This document shows, one piece after another, positions 47,972 through 56,685 of a stretch of 64,000 nt of DNA. Within the stretch, counting starts at the first letter, position 1. Each line of letters begins with the position of its first letter. The stretch spans positions 372,001 to 436,000 of the forward strand of contig NZ_MJIG01000004.1 in the NCBI RefSeq assembly GCF_001940245.1, given 5' to 3'. The translations under genes and the position numbers were made by a program. Source of the stretch: Anaerostipes sp. 992a. Its GTDB lineage: Bacteria > Bacillota > Clostridia > Lachnospirales > Lachnospiraceae. A model generated the notes under the pieces. That model did no database searches and had not been told where the DNA came from. It saw only the letters and a list, made by a program, of their open reading frames with translations.

Positions 47972-50491
47972 TTACAATGTGCTAAGGAATCTGTCAAAGG
48001 CTTCTCTTCCTTCTTTTGTGCATTTGTAAACACCAGCATCTTCCAATACTTTTACAAATACCTGCCCAATTTCCTCTTTTAGAATCAGCATTACATTGGT
48101 TTCATTAATATCGTCATATTTTTGTAGACACTGCTCGGCCCATGGAATATGCTTTTGGATCATTTCGTATTTCATCAGCGATTTCTTCTCCACCAGGCAT
48201 TCTGCCAGAAGTTCCATCTCCGCCTTTAATCGAGAAGGAAGTACTGCTAATCCCATAACCTCAATGAGTCCAATATTCTCCTTCTTAATATGATGATATT
48301 CCTTATGTGGATGGTACAGGCCCAACGGACATTCCTTCGTCGTAATATTATTACGAAGGGCCAGATCCAATTCATAGTATTCGCCTTTCTTTCTGGCAAT
48401 CGGCGTAATGGTGTTGTGAGGTTCCCCGTCTGTCTGAGCAAAGATATAAGCTTCTTCATCCGTATATCCTCTCCATACGTTCAGGATATGATCTGCCAGA
48501 TTGATCAGCTTTTTCCTGTCCTTGCATCGAATACGAATGACAGACAATGGCCAATGCAGAATACCTGCTTCCACTTCCTCATAACCCGGAATAGTAAAGG
48601 TCTTTTCAACCTTTGCCTTTTCCATAGCAAAGGTATAATGTCCCCCCTGGAAATGATCATGAGATAAAATAGAGCCTCCTACGATTGGAAGGTCCGCATT
48701 GGAACCAAGGAAATAATGTGGAAACTGATCTACAAAATCAAACAGCTTTTCAAAGGTAGCACGCTCAATTTTCATCGGCGTATGCTCACCATTTAGGACA
48801 ATACAATGCTCTTGATAATAAACGTAAGGAGAATACTGAAATCCCCATTTTCCTCCATTGATATCCATTGGAATAATACGGTGATTTTCTCTCGCCGGAT
48901 GATTCATGCGTCCTGCATATCCTTCATTCTCCACACAGAGCTGACATTTTGGATAAGCACTTTGCTTTGCATTTTTTGCTGCTGCAATAGCTTTTGGATC
49001 CTTCTCCGGCTTGGATAAGTTGATGGTAATATCAATATCACCATATTCACTGCTGACCTGCCATTTCATATCCTTCTTGATCCGGTCTCTGCGGATATAA
49101 TTGGTATCCTGGCTGAACCGGTAGAAATAATCGGTGGCAGCCTCCGGATTAATAGAATAAAGCTTTTGGAACGTATCAATGACTCTGCTTGGACGTTCTA
49201 CCATAACACCCATCAGCTTTGTATCGAACAAATCTCTGGATACAATATCATTGCTTTCGATCAGCTGTCTCTCATAGGCAAAATCTGTTAAATGCTCTAA
49301 AATATCACTTAAGCAGATTTCTTCTCCTGTAATATCCTGTGGCTCATATTCATCCAGTCCAAATAGATCCAGATACTGGTTGATCATATAAATTTTATCT
49401 TCTGGTTGAATCAGCTTTTTATCCAATCCATACTGTACAAGCTTTTCTATTTCTTTCAACATAGCTCCACCATTCCCTTCAACTTCAAATCGATAAGTCG
49501 TCACAGCTTCGTACTTCTGCCCTTTTCTTAAAATAACTTTTGGCTCCTTTTCAACATGGATGGAATCTGGAAGATACTGAGTTTCTAACGCAATACCATC
49601 TCTGTTTTCATAAGGTTTCCCATGTTTCCCCGGCATCCCGCCTTCCAAAAAGTTGGCAGTATAGACCTGAATGGCCGGAAGGGTCGTGGAAATCGTCAGC
49701 TTTCTTCCTGATTTCGGTTCATACAAAACAGCCTGATTACTTTGCTTATTTACCATAAAGGAATGGTCGTATCCACCTGCCAGTTTGAGCTGTTCATGTT
49801 CATCATGGATTCGCTCCCCTACCTCATGGAACGTGCGAAAATCGAATGGAGTATTGGTAACGCTTAGAAATGTCCCATCTACCAGACAATTCTCATCTAC
49901 GCAGGCAATCTGATCTGCCGCCATGTAAAGCTTATGATGGTAAATCTTTTCCTTTCCACCTGTCAGATTAAAATACATATGATTTGTCATATTGGCCAGA
50001 GTATCTTGATCTGATTCTGCTTCATACCGAATGATAAACTGATTTCCCACTAACCGATAAGTAACGGTAAGTAATAAATTGCCTGGATAACCTTCTTCCA
50101 TATCTTTAGAAAGATAAGTAAATACAATTCCATCTTCCATGATCTTATAGTCAAACAGCTTCTGGTTAAATCCTTCCACTCCTCCATGAAGATGGTTTGG
50201 TCCATTGTTGGCAGCCAACTGGTATTCTTTACCATTTAAGGTAAATCTGGCATTTCCGATGCGATTTGCCACTCTTCCTACCACAGCACCCATATAGCTG
50301 CCATCCCTTCTGCAGTCTTCCACATCCTGTAATCCCAGAATGACATCCTCTACTTTCCCTTCTCTATCCCTGGTAAAAATGGAAAGCACATGACACCCAA
50401 GATTGGTGGTTCGCACTGTCAGATCCTGATTCTTCATTTCAAAAAATGTTACCTTATTCTCTCTCTGCTTTATAATCTTCACTTCCACCAT
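47972..50491 (-). CDS. galT: Fused aldose 1-epimerase - UDP-glucose:hexose-1-phosphate uridylyltransferase
   Basis: An unusual 839-residue fusion. About residues 1-335 are a galactose mutarotase: RVANRIGNARFTLNGKEYQL, GPNHLHGGVEGFNQ and TNHMYFNLTGG, all canonical, with the catalytic Glu in GIALETQYLPD. From about residue 350 to the end it is a class-II GalT, with CQLCVENEGYAGRMNHPAREN and the nucleotidylation motif SHDHFQGG. The two enzymes carry out the first and third Leloir steps. One stop-free frame with no internal ribosome site seen at the seam. Follows galK directly. Confidence 0.9.
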   Translation of the reverse strand: MVEVKIIKQRENKVTFFEMKNQDLTVRTTNLGCHVLSIFTRDREGKVEDVILGLQDVEDCRRDGSYMGAVVGRVANRIGNARFTLNGKEYQLAANNGPNHLHGGVEGFNQKLFDYKIMEDGIVFTYLSKDMEEGYPGNLLLTVTYRLVGNQFIIRYEAESDQDTLANMTNHMYFNLTGGKEKIYHHKLYMAADQIACVDENCLVDGTFLSVTNTPFDFRTFHEVGERIHDEHEQLKLAGGYDHSFMVNKQSNQAVLYEPKSGRKLTISTTLPAIQVYTANFLEGGMPGKHGKPYENRDGIALETQYLPDSIHVEKEPKVILRKGQKYEAVTTYRFEVEGNGGAMLKEIEKLVQYGLDKKLIQPEDKIYMINQYLDLFGLDEYEPQDITGEEICLSDILEHLTDFAYERQLIESNDIVSRDLFDTKLMGVMVERPSRVIDTFQKLYSINPEAATDYFYRFSQDTNYIRRDRIKKDMKWQVSSEYGDIDITINLSKPEKDPKAIAAAKNAKQSAYPKCQLCVENEGYAGRMNHPARENHRIIPMDINGGKWGFQYSPYVYYQEHCIVLNGEHTPMKIERATFEKLFDFVDQFPHYFLGSNADLPIVGGSILSHDHFQGGHYTFAMEKAKVEKTFTIPGYEEVEAGILHWPLSVIRIRCKDRKKLINLADHILNVWRGYTDEEAYIFAQTDGEPHNTITPIARKKGEYYELDLALRNNITTKECPLGLYHPHKEYHHIKKENIGLIEVMGLAVLPSRLKAEMELLAECLVEKKSLMKYEMIQKHIPWAEQCLQKYDDINETNVMLILKEEIGQVFVKVLEDAGVYKCTKEGREAFDRFLSTL

Positions 50492-50492
50492 T

Positions 50493-51776
50493 TTATAAAA
50501 CCTTCATTCCTCCGTATTTGCGTACCTTTAGCACATGACAAGAACCTTCCCCGAAGACATGTTCAATATCTTTCTTGTAGATATCGACGATATCATTTGG
50601 AACAAACGCCTGAATGGTTCCAGCAAATCCTCCTCCATGTACACGGCTCACTCCTTTTCCCTGTAAGATGGTATCACTGATGGCCAGTCCAATGGAAACA
50701 CTCTGGTTATTGATTTCGTGGCTGGAATATACATTCTGAAGATATTTAAAAGACGAATCTCCAGAAGCTTTGATCAGCTTTTTGAATGTTTCAAAATCAT
50801 GTTGTTCCAGAGCCTGAACCTGCTCATCTACTCTTTTATTCTCTTCAAAGAGATGTATTGCACGGAGTACAGCACGGTCTCCTAAAATCTCTCTGATCTT
50901 AGGCAGATTCAAATAGAACTCATTCTTATCCACCTTTCTTAATACATCCTCTTCAAAGAAATTAGCTACCTGCTTCATTTCTTGAGGAATTGCTGCGTAA
51001 TCATCGGTCAGATCCGCATGGGATCCTTTCGTATCTACGATACATAAGCTATGTCCGTATTCTTCAAAATCCACTTTTACCTGTTTTACTTTTGGATTTT
51101 TCGGATCTTCAAAGTCGATATTGATCAGTCCACCTACAGAAGATGCCATCTGATCCATCAATCCACATGGCTTTCCAAAATATTCATTTTCTGCATACTG
51201 TCCAATCTGTGCCAGTAAGATCGGACTTGCCTTGCCCTCATTATAAACGCCGGATAAAATGTTCCCCACCAGAACTTCATAGGCTGCAGAAGAAGACATT
51301 CCTGCACCATTTAATACATCGCTGGTTGCATAAGCCTGGAAGCCACCAATGATATATCCTTCTTCCTTTAACCGGGCAGCCACTCCTCTGGTCAGCGCTT
51401 CTGAGCTTCCCTCTTCTTCTTTTCTCGGCTGAAGAGAATCTAAATGCACCTGAATTCTGTCATATCCTTCTGATTTAATGTCAATGATGGAATCGTCTGT
51501 CTTAGCCACGATCGCAATGGCATCCAGATTGATGGAAGCCGCCAGTACCTTTCCATATTGATGGTCTGTGTGATTTCCCCCTACTTCACTTCTTCCAGGA
51601 GCACTGTAAATCTCCACTTCCTGTTCTCCATAAAGCTTTTCAAATTCTTCGATTGCTTTGATATAACGTTCCTTCTGATAATCCAGGACTGCATCATCTA
51701 CATAGATATCTTTTAACCTTTCTGCATATTGCCCCGCTTTGAATTCCTGTACTAAAATCTTTGTGTTCTTTGACAT
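50493..51776 (-). CDS. galK: Galactokinase
   Basis: GHMP kinase that phosphorylates galactose. YSAPGRSEVGGNHTDHQYG carries the sugar-binding motif, NGAGMSSSAAYEVL is the phosphate loop and RVHGGGFAGTIQAF the C-terminal motif. 427 residues. First gene of the operon; the following gene starts one base after its stop codon. Confidence 0.96.
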   Translation of the reverse strand: MSKNTKILVQEFKAGQYAERLKDIYVDDAVLDYQKERYIKAIEEFEKLYGEQEVEIYSAPGRSEVGGNHTDHQYGKVLAASINLDAIAIVAKTDDSIIDIKSEGYDRIQVHLDSLQPRKEEEGSSEALTRGVAARLKEEGYIIGGFQAYATSDVLNGAGMSSSAAYEVLVGNILSGVYNEGKASPILLAQIGQYAENEYFGKPCGLMDQMASSVGGLINIDFEDPKNPKVKQVKVDFEEYGHSLCIVDTKGSHADLTDDYAAIPQEMKQVANFFEEDVLRKVDKNEFYLNLPKIREILGDRAVLRAIHLFEENKRVDEQVQALEQHDFETFKKLIKASGDSSFKYLQNVYSSHEINNQSVSIGLAISDTILQGKGVSRVHGGGFAGTIQAFVPNDIVDIYKKDIEHVFGEGSCHVLKVRKYGGMKVL

Positions 51777-51830
51777 TGACCTTTACTCTCCTTTTCTAGT
51801 TTTTTGCTTCTGCGTTTCTTTGATGGCTTT

Positions 51831-51859
51831 ATAGTAACACATTTTAGTAATCTTTGCAA
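51831..51859 (-). promoter_or_regulatory. Promoter of galK-galMT-galE
   Basis: TTGCAA, 17-base spacer, TACTAT on the minus strand. The spacer contains the first TTTAGTAAT operator copy, so a bound repressor would block polymerase. Confidence 0.6.
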
Positions 51860-51897
51860 TATATTTTAGTAAATTATTTACCATATATTTTACTAAA
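51843..51897. promoter_or_regulatory. Three TTTASTAAA operator copies between galK and galR-type gene
   Basis: TTTAGTAAT (51843), TTTAGTAAA (51865) and TTTACTAAA (51889) are centred 22 and 24 bases apart, about two helical turns each. They are self-complementary around one central base, as for LacI-family operators, and lie between galK and the divergent regulator. A fourth copy is at 53104. Binding by the adjacent LacI protein is inference. Confidence 0.6.
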
Positions 51898-51981
51898 TAA
51901 TTTATCATTTGTTTTCTTTCCCTTTTTCCATTTTTTTGGTACAATAAACAAAAGAATTATTGAGGAAGGAATGGGACATCT

Positions 51982-52992
51982 ATGGCAACCATTAAAGACA
52001 TTGCACAAAAAGCACACGTTTCTGCTGCAACTGTATCCAGAATTCTAAATCAGGACGAATCACTAAGCGTCACAGATCAAACAAGAAACAGGGTACTTAA
52101 GATTGCGGAAGAATTAAATTATATAAAGAAAAAACCAGTAAAAAATAAATTTACCATAGGTATCTTCCAGTGGTACTCACTCTTTCAGGAGTTAGAAGAT
52201 CCCTACTATCAATCCATCCGCATCGGTATTGAACATTATTGTACGAAAAAGCAGATCGAAGTGATCCGGGCATTCCGAAGTGACTCCAATTATGCAGAAA
52301 AATTAAAAAAGGTCGATGGACTGATCTGTATCGGCAAATTTAACGACGCGGAAATCGCCCTTTTTTCTTCCATTACTCCTTACGTCATCTTCGTGGATAT
52401 GAAAACAAAAAAAATCCACTGCAATACCATCGTACTGGATTTTCAGGAGGCCGTCATCGACATCCTGGATTATCTGACCAGCTTGGGTCACCGTCATATC
52501 GCTTATTTAGGCGGTCGGGAATCCCTGTCCGATGATACTTTTTACCTGGAAGAACGGAGGGAAAGCTTTATCCAGTACTGCCTTCGTCACAACCTATGTT
52601 ATGAACCGTATATGAAAGAGGGAGAATTCAGTGCAGAATCCGGATATCAGATGACTACGGAGCTGATCAAAGACGGCACTCTTCCTACTGCCATCTTCGC
52701 TGCCAGCGATCCCATTGCCATCGGAACCATGCGGGCTCTTTACGAACATGGATACCGCATTCCAGAAGATGTATCTGTGGTAGGATTTGACGACATCAGC
52801 ATTGCCAGCTTTTCCAATCCACCACTGACCACCGTGCATACTCCGACAGAATTTATGGGAGAATACGCCGCACATTATATCACCCTGCTTAATCAGGACA
52901 CTGAGATGAAGTATCATACGCCAATCCGGCTTACCCTGCCATGCTCTCTTGTCATCCGAGACTCCTGTGGAAAACCAAGAAAAGAATTGTAA
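51982..52992 (+). CDS. LacI-family transcriptional regulator (galactose operon)
   Basis: A 336-residue repressor: N-terminal helix-turn-helix ATIKDIAQKAHVSAATVSR, hinge, then a periplasmic-binding-protein fold ending in the usual VVGFDDISIASFSNPPLTTV. Divergent from galK with a shared operator region, so it probably senses galactose or a phosphorylated intermediate. GAGGAAGG lies upstream of the ATG with a rather long 12-base gap. Confidence 0.9.
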   Translation: MATIKDIAQKAHVSAATVSRILNQDESLSVTDQTRNRVLKIAEELNYIKKKPVKNKFTIGIFQWYSLFQELEDPYYQSIRIGIEHYCTKKQIEVIRAFRSDSNYAEKLKKVDGLICIGKFNDAEIALFSSITPYVIFVDMKTKKIHCNTIVLDFQEAVIDILDYLTSLGHRHIAYLGGRESLSDDTFYLEERRESFIQYCLRHNLCYEPYMKEGEFSAESGYQMTTELIKDGTLPTAIFAASDPIAIGTMRALYEHGYRIPEDVSVVGFDDISIASFSNPPLTTVHTPTEFMGEYAAHYITLLNQDTEMKYHTPIRLTLPCSLVIRDSCGKPRKEL

Positions 52993-53002
52993 TTTTTAGC
53001 AT

Positions 53003-53041
53003 TTTCATCATATAGGGAATGAAGTTTCCTATATGATGAAA
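53003..53041. other. Strong hairpin behind the LacI gene
   Basis: Arms TTTTCATCATATAGG/CCTATATGATGAAAA with a 10-base loop. No T-run follows on the plus strand; the next hairpin at 53039-53098 supplies the terminator. Confidence 0.55.
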
Positions 53042-53098
53042 AAAAGCGATAACCCCCTGAGAATTAGTAAACCTTCTCATGGTGTTATCGCTTTTTTA
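53039..53098. terminator. Bidirectional terminator with an operator-like loop
   Basis: AAAAAGCGATAAC/GTTATCGCTTTTTT arms with inner CTGAGAA/TTCTCATG pairing. The loop contains ATTAGTAAA (53063), one mismatch from the operator motif, and a perfect TTTACTAAA lies just beyond at 53104. Confidence 0.7.
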
Positions 53099-53116
53099 CT
53101 AGTTTTACTAAATATT

Positions 53117-53581
53117 TTATAATTGTTCTTCTCTTTTTAAATATTCCAGCAGACCCTCACAACCTTCCTTAACATCCCGGTAGGTCAGATCAAAATCTCC
53201 TGTATACCATGGATCGGAAATATCTCTTGGCTCATCGGTGTAATCTAGCAACAAGGATACTTTATGCTCCGTATCCTTTCCGATGATCCTTCCAATATTA
53301 CGGATGTTCCAATGCTCCATTCCAATGATATAATCATAATCCTTATAATCTTTCTTCGTCATCTGGACCGCCCGATGGGGCGCCATCGGAATTCCCATCT
53401 GCTGCATCTTGGCTTTGGTGCCATAATGCACCGGGTTGCCGATCTCCTCACGGCTGGTAGCCGCAGAAGCTACCGATATTCGGTCAGACAGACCTGCTTT
53501 CTTTACCATGTCACGAAACACGAATTCTGCCATTGGAGAACGACAGATGTTGCCGTGGCAAATAAATAATACTTTTATCAA
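53117..53581 (-). CDS. Low-molecular-weight protein-tyrosine phosphatase
   Basis: Catalytic loop CHGNICRSPM near the N-terminus and the general acid in SDPWYTGDFDLTY near the end; 154 residues. It starts at TTG (LIKVLFICHGN) with AGGAGG 9 bases upstream; a GTG eight codons upstream is open but lacks a ribosome site. Last core-type gene before the mobile region. Confidence 0.9.
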   Translation of the reverse strand: MIKVLFICHGNICRSPMAEFVFRDMVKKAGLSDRISVASAATSREEIGNPVHYGTKAKMQQMGIPMAPHRAVQMTKKDYKDYDYIIGMEHWNIRNIGRIIGKDTEHKVSLLLDYTDEPRDISDPWYTGDFDLTYRDVKEGCEGLLEYLKREEQL

Positions 53582-53754
53582 AATGTAAATCCTCCTAAAA
53601 TGCACTGTCCTGCCCCGATTTGCTCCGATTTAACGTACCTGTTTTTGAGATATAACAGCGTTCACTCTGTCACAGATTTCCCGAAACAGGGCAAAATGGA
53701 GCAAGTTACGGCAGGCTGTAGTAGTAAAATGGTAGTAAAAATAGGGATGCTTTA
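53582..53754. other. Junction of core chromosome and accessory region
   Basis: No gene seen. Contains a perfect 9-base inverted repeat GGTAGTAAA/TTTACTACC (53731-53759) that overlaps the stop codon of the next gene and is preceded by further GTAGTAAAA copies; it may end that gene's message. No attachment-site repeat could be identified by eye. Confidence 0.4.
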
Positions 53755-54540
53755 CTACCGTTTTTGCAACAGTGAATGAATAGCTTTAACAATAGTGAGC
53801 CCGTAATCAACAAAGAAATTCTTTTGTTCTTCAGAATAGGTCTTTCTTTCTCCTATCGCTTCATCCGAACAATGCCGGAAGCATTGCATCTTCTTTCTGT
53901 AGTCTTTTACCACAGAATCAGTGATAAATCCACAGCACACTTTTGAATAATCGGGCGTTACAAATTTCCCATCCCGTTTTAGCATATTTTCTATTAAGTT
54001 TGCAATCTCGGCAAGTTTTTCATCCGTACTCATACTATTAAATGAAGCCTGCCGAGTAGAAATCTCAATGAATTTCTGATTTATTGAATCTCCTACCTCT
54101 ATATGACAAGATTTTTGTTCAAAAGTAAGTCCTGCGACAAATGATCTTCTGGTTGCATAACGAACAGTTCCGTTATCATCTCCCCCCTGAGCAATTATGC
54201 GATTTCTAATATCTCCGTATGTGAAGTCAGTAGGTTCAACAGGTGGTCTTGCCAATATCCTAGGGAATTCTCTTATCTCATAGCCGAGAGTATGCAGATA
54301 GTATGTTATTAGATAAAACCAGCACTTGTTCTCTCCTGAGAAGTTAACATCAGGCTGGCACAACTCGCGGAATTTGGTTATAGCTTCTTCAGCGTCATAA
54401 ACTTCAAACTCATAGTTTTCGGTTTCTTCATATCCAACGAAAACATTAAATGTCTTATTTACATTGTCGATAGAGTTTCGGAACCGATAATGGTATTCTG
54501 ATTCTTTTATATTCTGAAAGTAAAATTCTTTTAAATCCAT
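53755..54540 (-). CDS. Hypothetical protein at the integrase-proximal edge of the island
   Basis: A 261-residue soluble protein without a recognised family. It is acidic/aromatic at the N-terminus (MDLKEFYFQNIKESEYHYRF) and has two cysteines in KVCCGFITDSV. It starts at the ATG with GAGGTG 7 bases upstream. A possible promoter (TGGAGA-17-TACAAT, 54589-54617) lies just before it and after the int terminator, so it has its own transcription unit. Probably cargo next to the transposon; defence, metabolism or other roles are all open. Confidence 0.55.
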   Translation of the reverse strand: MDLKEFYFQNIKESEYHYRFRNSIDNVNKTFNVFVGYEETENYEFEVYDAEEAITKFRELCQPDVNFSGENKCWFYLITYYLHTLGYEIREFPRILARPPVEPTDFTYGDIRNRIIAQGGDDNGTVRYATRRSFVAGLTFEQKSCHIEVGDSINQKFIEISTRQASFNSMSTDEKLAEIANLIENMLKRDGKFVTPDYSKVCCGFITDSVVKDYRKKMQCFRHCSDEAIGERKTYSEEQKNFFVDYGLTIVKAIHSLLQKR

Positions 54541-54620
54541 TCTTTCACCTCGCGATACTGTACTAATGGACACATTATTTCGGTTACCATTGTACCATAC
54601 TCGTCAACAATTCTCCACAG

Positions 54621-54648
54621 AAAAAACGCCCTGCATCCGCAGAGCGCC
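54621..54648 (-). terminator. Terminator behind int
   Basis: GGCGCTCTGC/GCAGGGCGT hairpin followed by TTTTTT on the minus strand, 18 bases behind the integrase stop codon. Confidence 0.8.
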
Positions 54649-54665
54649 TTTCTCGTTCTTTATTG

Positions 54666-54809
54666 TCAAACCACCCGGAACATCTTCTGAGTGACAGGCT
54701 TCTCGCCTGTGGCCTTTTCCAATTCCTTCTTGGCAGCGTTGAGTTCCTCCATCCGAATCATCTCGTCCTTTGCATCCTCCAAGCCGAGGTGCGTATAGGT
54801 ATTGGATCT
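54666..54809 (-). pseudogene. int: Integrase C-terminal fragment
   Basis: About 47 codons: NTYTHLGLEDAKDEMIRMEE, then KKELEKATGEKPVTQKMF and a stop. This matches the extreme C-terminus of Tn916/Tn1549-family tyrosine integrases, including the catalytic-tyrosine region (NTYTHLGL). The IS3 element lies at its upstream end. Together with the N-terminal fragment about 250 residues are missing. Confidence 0.75.
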
Positions 54810-54877
54810 ATGTCAAGACTTTGGACACAAAAAGTTGAACTTTTCTTTCCTTACTTAATCGCAAGGAGAGATGTTTT

Positions 54878-55738
54878 TTAACCTGCCAGAGCCTCTTCTT
54901 CAACCTGTTGTGGTGTCTTGTAATCAAGAGCACTATGGCGCCTTTTTCGATTGTAGAAAGACTCTATATATTCAAAGAGTGCAGTTTGTGCCTCCTCAAA
55001 TGTGTGGTAAGTGGTAGGGTAGACCTCTTCCTTTTTAAGTACTGAATGGAAGGACTCTATACATGCATTATCATAGGGATTTCCCTTTCTACTAAAAGAA
55101 TGAATTATCCCTTGCTCCTGTAAATACTTTTCAAATTCCTCGCTGGCATATTGACTGCCAAGATCACTATGAAGAATAATTCCTGTAGTATCTGGTATGT
55201 TTAAACAGGCATTTTTGACAGCCTTTGTAGCAAGCTCTGCAGTTATTTTTTTACCATAGGCCCAGCCTATTATTTTGCGATCGTATAAATCCATTACTGA
55301 AGCTAGATAGGTCCAACCTTCATTAACTACATGGATGTATGTTATATCTGTTACAAGCTTTTTGAATACCGTTTCAGCCTCAAAATCGCGATTAAGGATA
55401 TTTTCCTTGTCATCAGGAACATAGCCTTGATGCTTCTGGTATTGATACTTTTTGATAACAATGCTCTTTATCCCAAGCCTTTTCATATGACGCTGAACCC
55501 TTTTAATAGAGCAAGAGATGTTTCTATCATTAAGCTCTCGATGGATTTTAATTGCTCCGTAGCGTTTTTTATATTCATTATAAACAGATAAGACTTCTTC
55601 GCTGAATCTATTGTATTCTTGTTCTCGTCTAGAAGGAACATGGTTGATAGCAGCATAATAAGTGCTACGAGGAAACTTAAGTGCAGAGCACATTTGTTTA
55701 ACTGTATATTTATCGATGTTAGCCTGAATAAAGGACAC
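54878..55738 (-). CDS. IS3-family transposase OrfB (DDE)
   Basis: Catalytic domain with DITYIHVV, HSDLGSQYAS and the FHSVLKKEEVYP/ESFHSVLKKE region supplying the D-D-E acidic triad; N-terminal HTH_21 motif AIKIHRELNDRNISCSIKRV. 286 residues counted from a GTG. It is normally made as an OrfAB fusion by -1 frameshifting. Confidence 0.92.
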   Translation of the reverse strand: MSFIQANIDKYTVKQMCSALKFPRSTYYAAINHVPSRREQEYNRFSEEVLSVYNEYKKRYGAIKIHRELNDRNISCSIKRVQRHMKRLGIKSIVIKKYQYQKHQGYVPDDKENILNRDFEAETVFKKLVTDITYIHVVNEGWTYLASVMDLYDRKIIGWAYGKKITAELATKAVKNACLNIPDTTGIILHSDLGSQYASEEFEKYLQEQGIIHSFSRKGNPYDNACIESFHSVLKKEEVYPTTYHTFEEAQTALFEYIESFYNRKRRHSALDYKTPQQVEEEALAG

Positions 55739-55746
55739 GTATTCAG

Positions 55747-56025
55747 CTATTGATTTTTTGCGAATATGGCAGTAGCTTTTTTTAATATTTCATTTTCAAT
55801 TTCAAGCTCCTTCATTTTCTTTTGAAGTGCTTTGTACTCCTTTAATGAAACAGTCTCTGTATCGGAAACTGCAACAGGTGCCAAATTCTTAATCCAGGTA
55901 GATATTGTGCCTTTTGGAATGCCATATTCGTTGCTTAATTCAGTTACGCCTTTGCCAGCTTGGCAGTGCAGATCAACAATCTGCTGCTTAAATTCTGGCG
56001 TATAAGATTTTTGATTTTTAGCCAT
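55747..56025 (-). CDS. IS3-family OrfA (helix-turn-helix)
   Basis: 92 residues: PEFKQQIVDLHCQAGKGVTE helix-turn-helix, then a leucine-zipper part KALQKKMKELEIENEILKKA. It ends 9 bases before the OrfB GTG, in the +1 relation, with an A6 run at 55754-55759 as the likely slip site. Confidence 0.92.
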   Translation of the reverse strand: MAKNQKSYTPEFKQQIVDLHCQAGKGVTELSNEYGIPKGTISTWIKNLAPVAVSDTETVSLKEYKALQKKMKELEIENEILKKATAIFAKNQ

Positions 56026-56082
56026 TGTGTTGAACTCCTTTTTATTTAGTATAGGTTGTTCAACATTTCGTGTCCATAGTTA

Positions 56083-56378
56083 TATCCTAATACCATTTTT
56101 ACCAACTCAAGAACTGTCAAATTGTCACCATATGGAGTAATACCATCATTTATATCTTTTAAAACGGCTTTTTCCTTCTCTCTAAGTGACTGACAAGGTC
56201 TTCTTCCTGTCGGAAGTGGATCTGTCGATTCTAACTTCCAACTGTAAAGGAATTTCTGCTTTCCAAAGCAATCTGTATAAACAAATGCATATCTTCCATC
56301 CGCTCGCTGGCTTTCTCCGTTTCGTAAAATACGCCCTTTTTTATCACGCCTTTTCTGATTGCGATTTCTTTCACTCAA
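56083..56378 (-). pseudogene. int: Integrase N-terminal fragment
   Basis: The frame runs from a TTG with GGAGCG 7 bases upstream (LSERNRNQKRRDKKGRILRN) through GRYAFVYTDCFGKQKFLYSW to LTVLELVKMVLGYN, the arm-binding domain of a Tn916/Tn1549-type integrase, then enters the IS3 end. It holds about 98 of about 400 residues. Catalytic core residues (R...H..R) are absent from both fragments. Confidence 0.8.
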
Positions 56379-56487
56379 ACGTCTTCGCTCCTTTCTACGA
56401 AGAAGCCCTAGCACGACAATCATATTATATCATACCAGGGCGGCATTTACCACTTTAAAGTGGTAAAGTTTTATATTTCTTTTATTT

Positions 56488-56685
56488 CTACAAGGAAGTT
56501 GTCTGATTAAGGAATTCCTCAAATTTATGTCGATTTATCAACGATTTATTACCCACCTGAACAGTAAAGCAATTATCAGAATCAACGTTCTCAGAAATTA
56601 GCATCCTTATCTTCTTTTCTCCAATTCCAAAATACTGAACAGCCTCGTCAACTGTTAGCATATATTTCTCCCATATTGGAACCAT
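56488..56685 (-). CDS. xis: Excisionase (Xis) of Tn916 type
   Basis: A 65-residue protein MVPIWEKYMLTVDEAVQYFG with winged-helix/MerR-like pattern GIGEKKIRMLISENVDSDN; IPIWERYTLT-type N-terminus and size match Tn916 Xis. AAAGG lies 4 bases before this ATG; an ATG 16 codons upstream is also possible. Directly precedes int. It is intact although its integrase is destroyed. Confidence 0.8.
   Translation of the reverse strand: MVPIWEKYMLTVDEAVQYFGIGEKKIRMLISENVDSDNCFTVQVGNKSLINRHKFEEFLNQTTSL

Larger units (their letters stand above)
54811..56082 (-). mobile_element. IS3-family (IS150-group-like) insertion sequence
   Basis: Two overlapping reading frames, orfA and orfB, between related ends: TTTGGACACAAAAAGTTGAAC on the left and CTATGGACACGAAATGTTGAAC (reverse complement) on the right. 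About 1.27 kb. Target duplication could not be fixed because the flanks differ, consistent with later deletion. Confidence 0.85.

Noticed and set aside
53582-53760. Attachment site of the transposon
   Set aside because: Short TAGTAAA repeats exist, but no matching copy at another border could be shown within the window.
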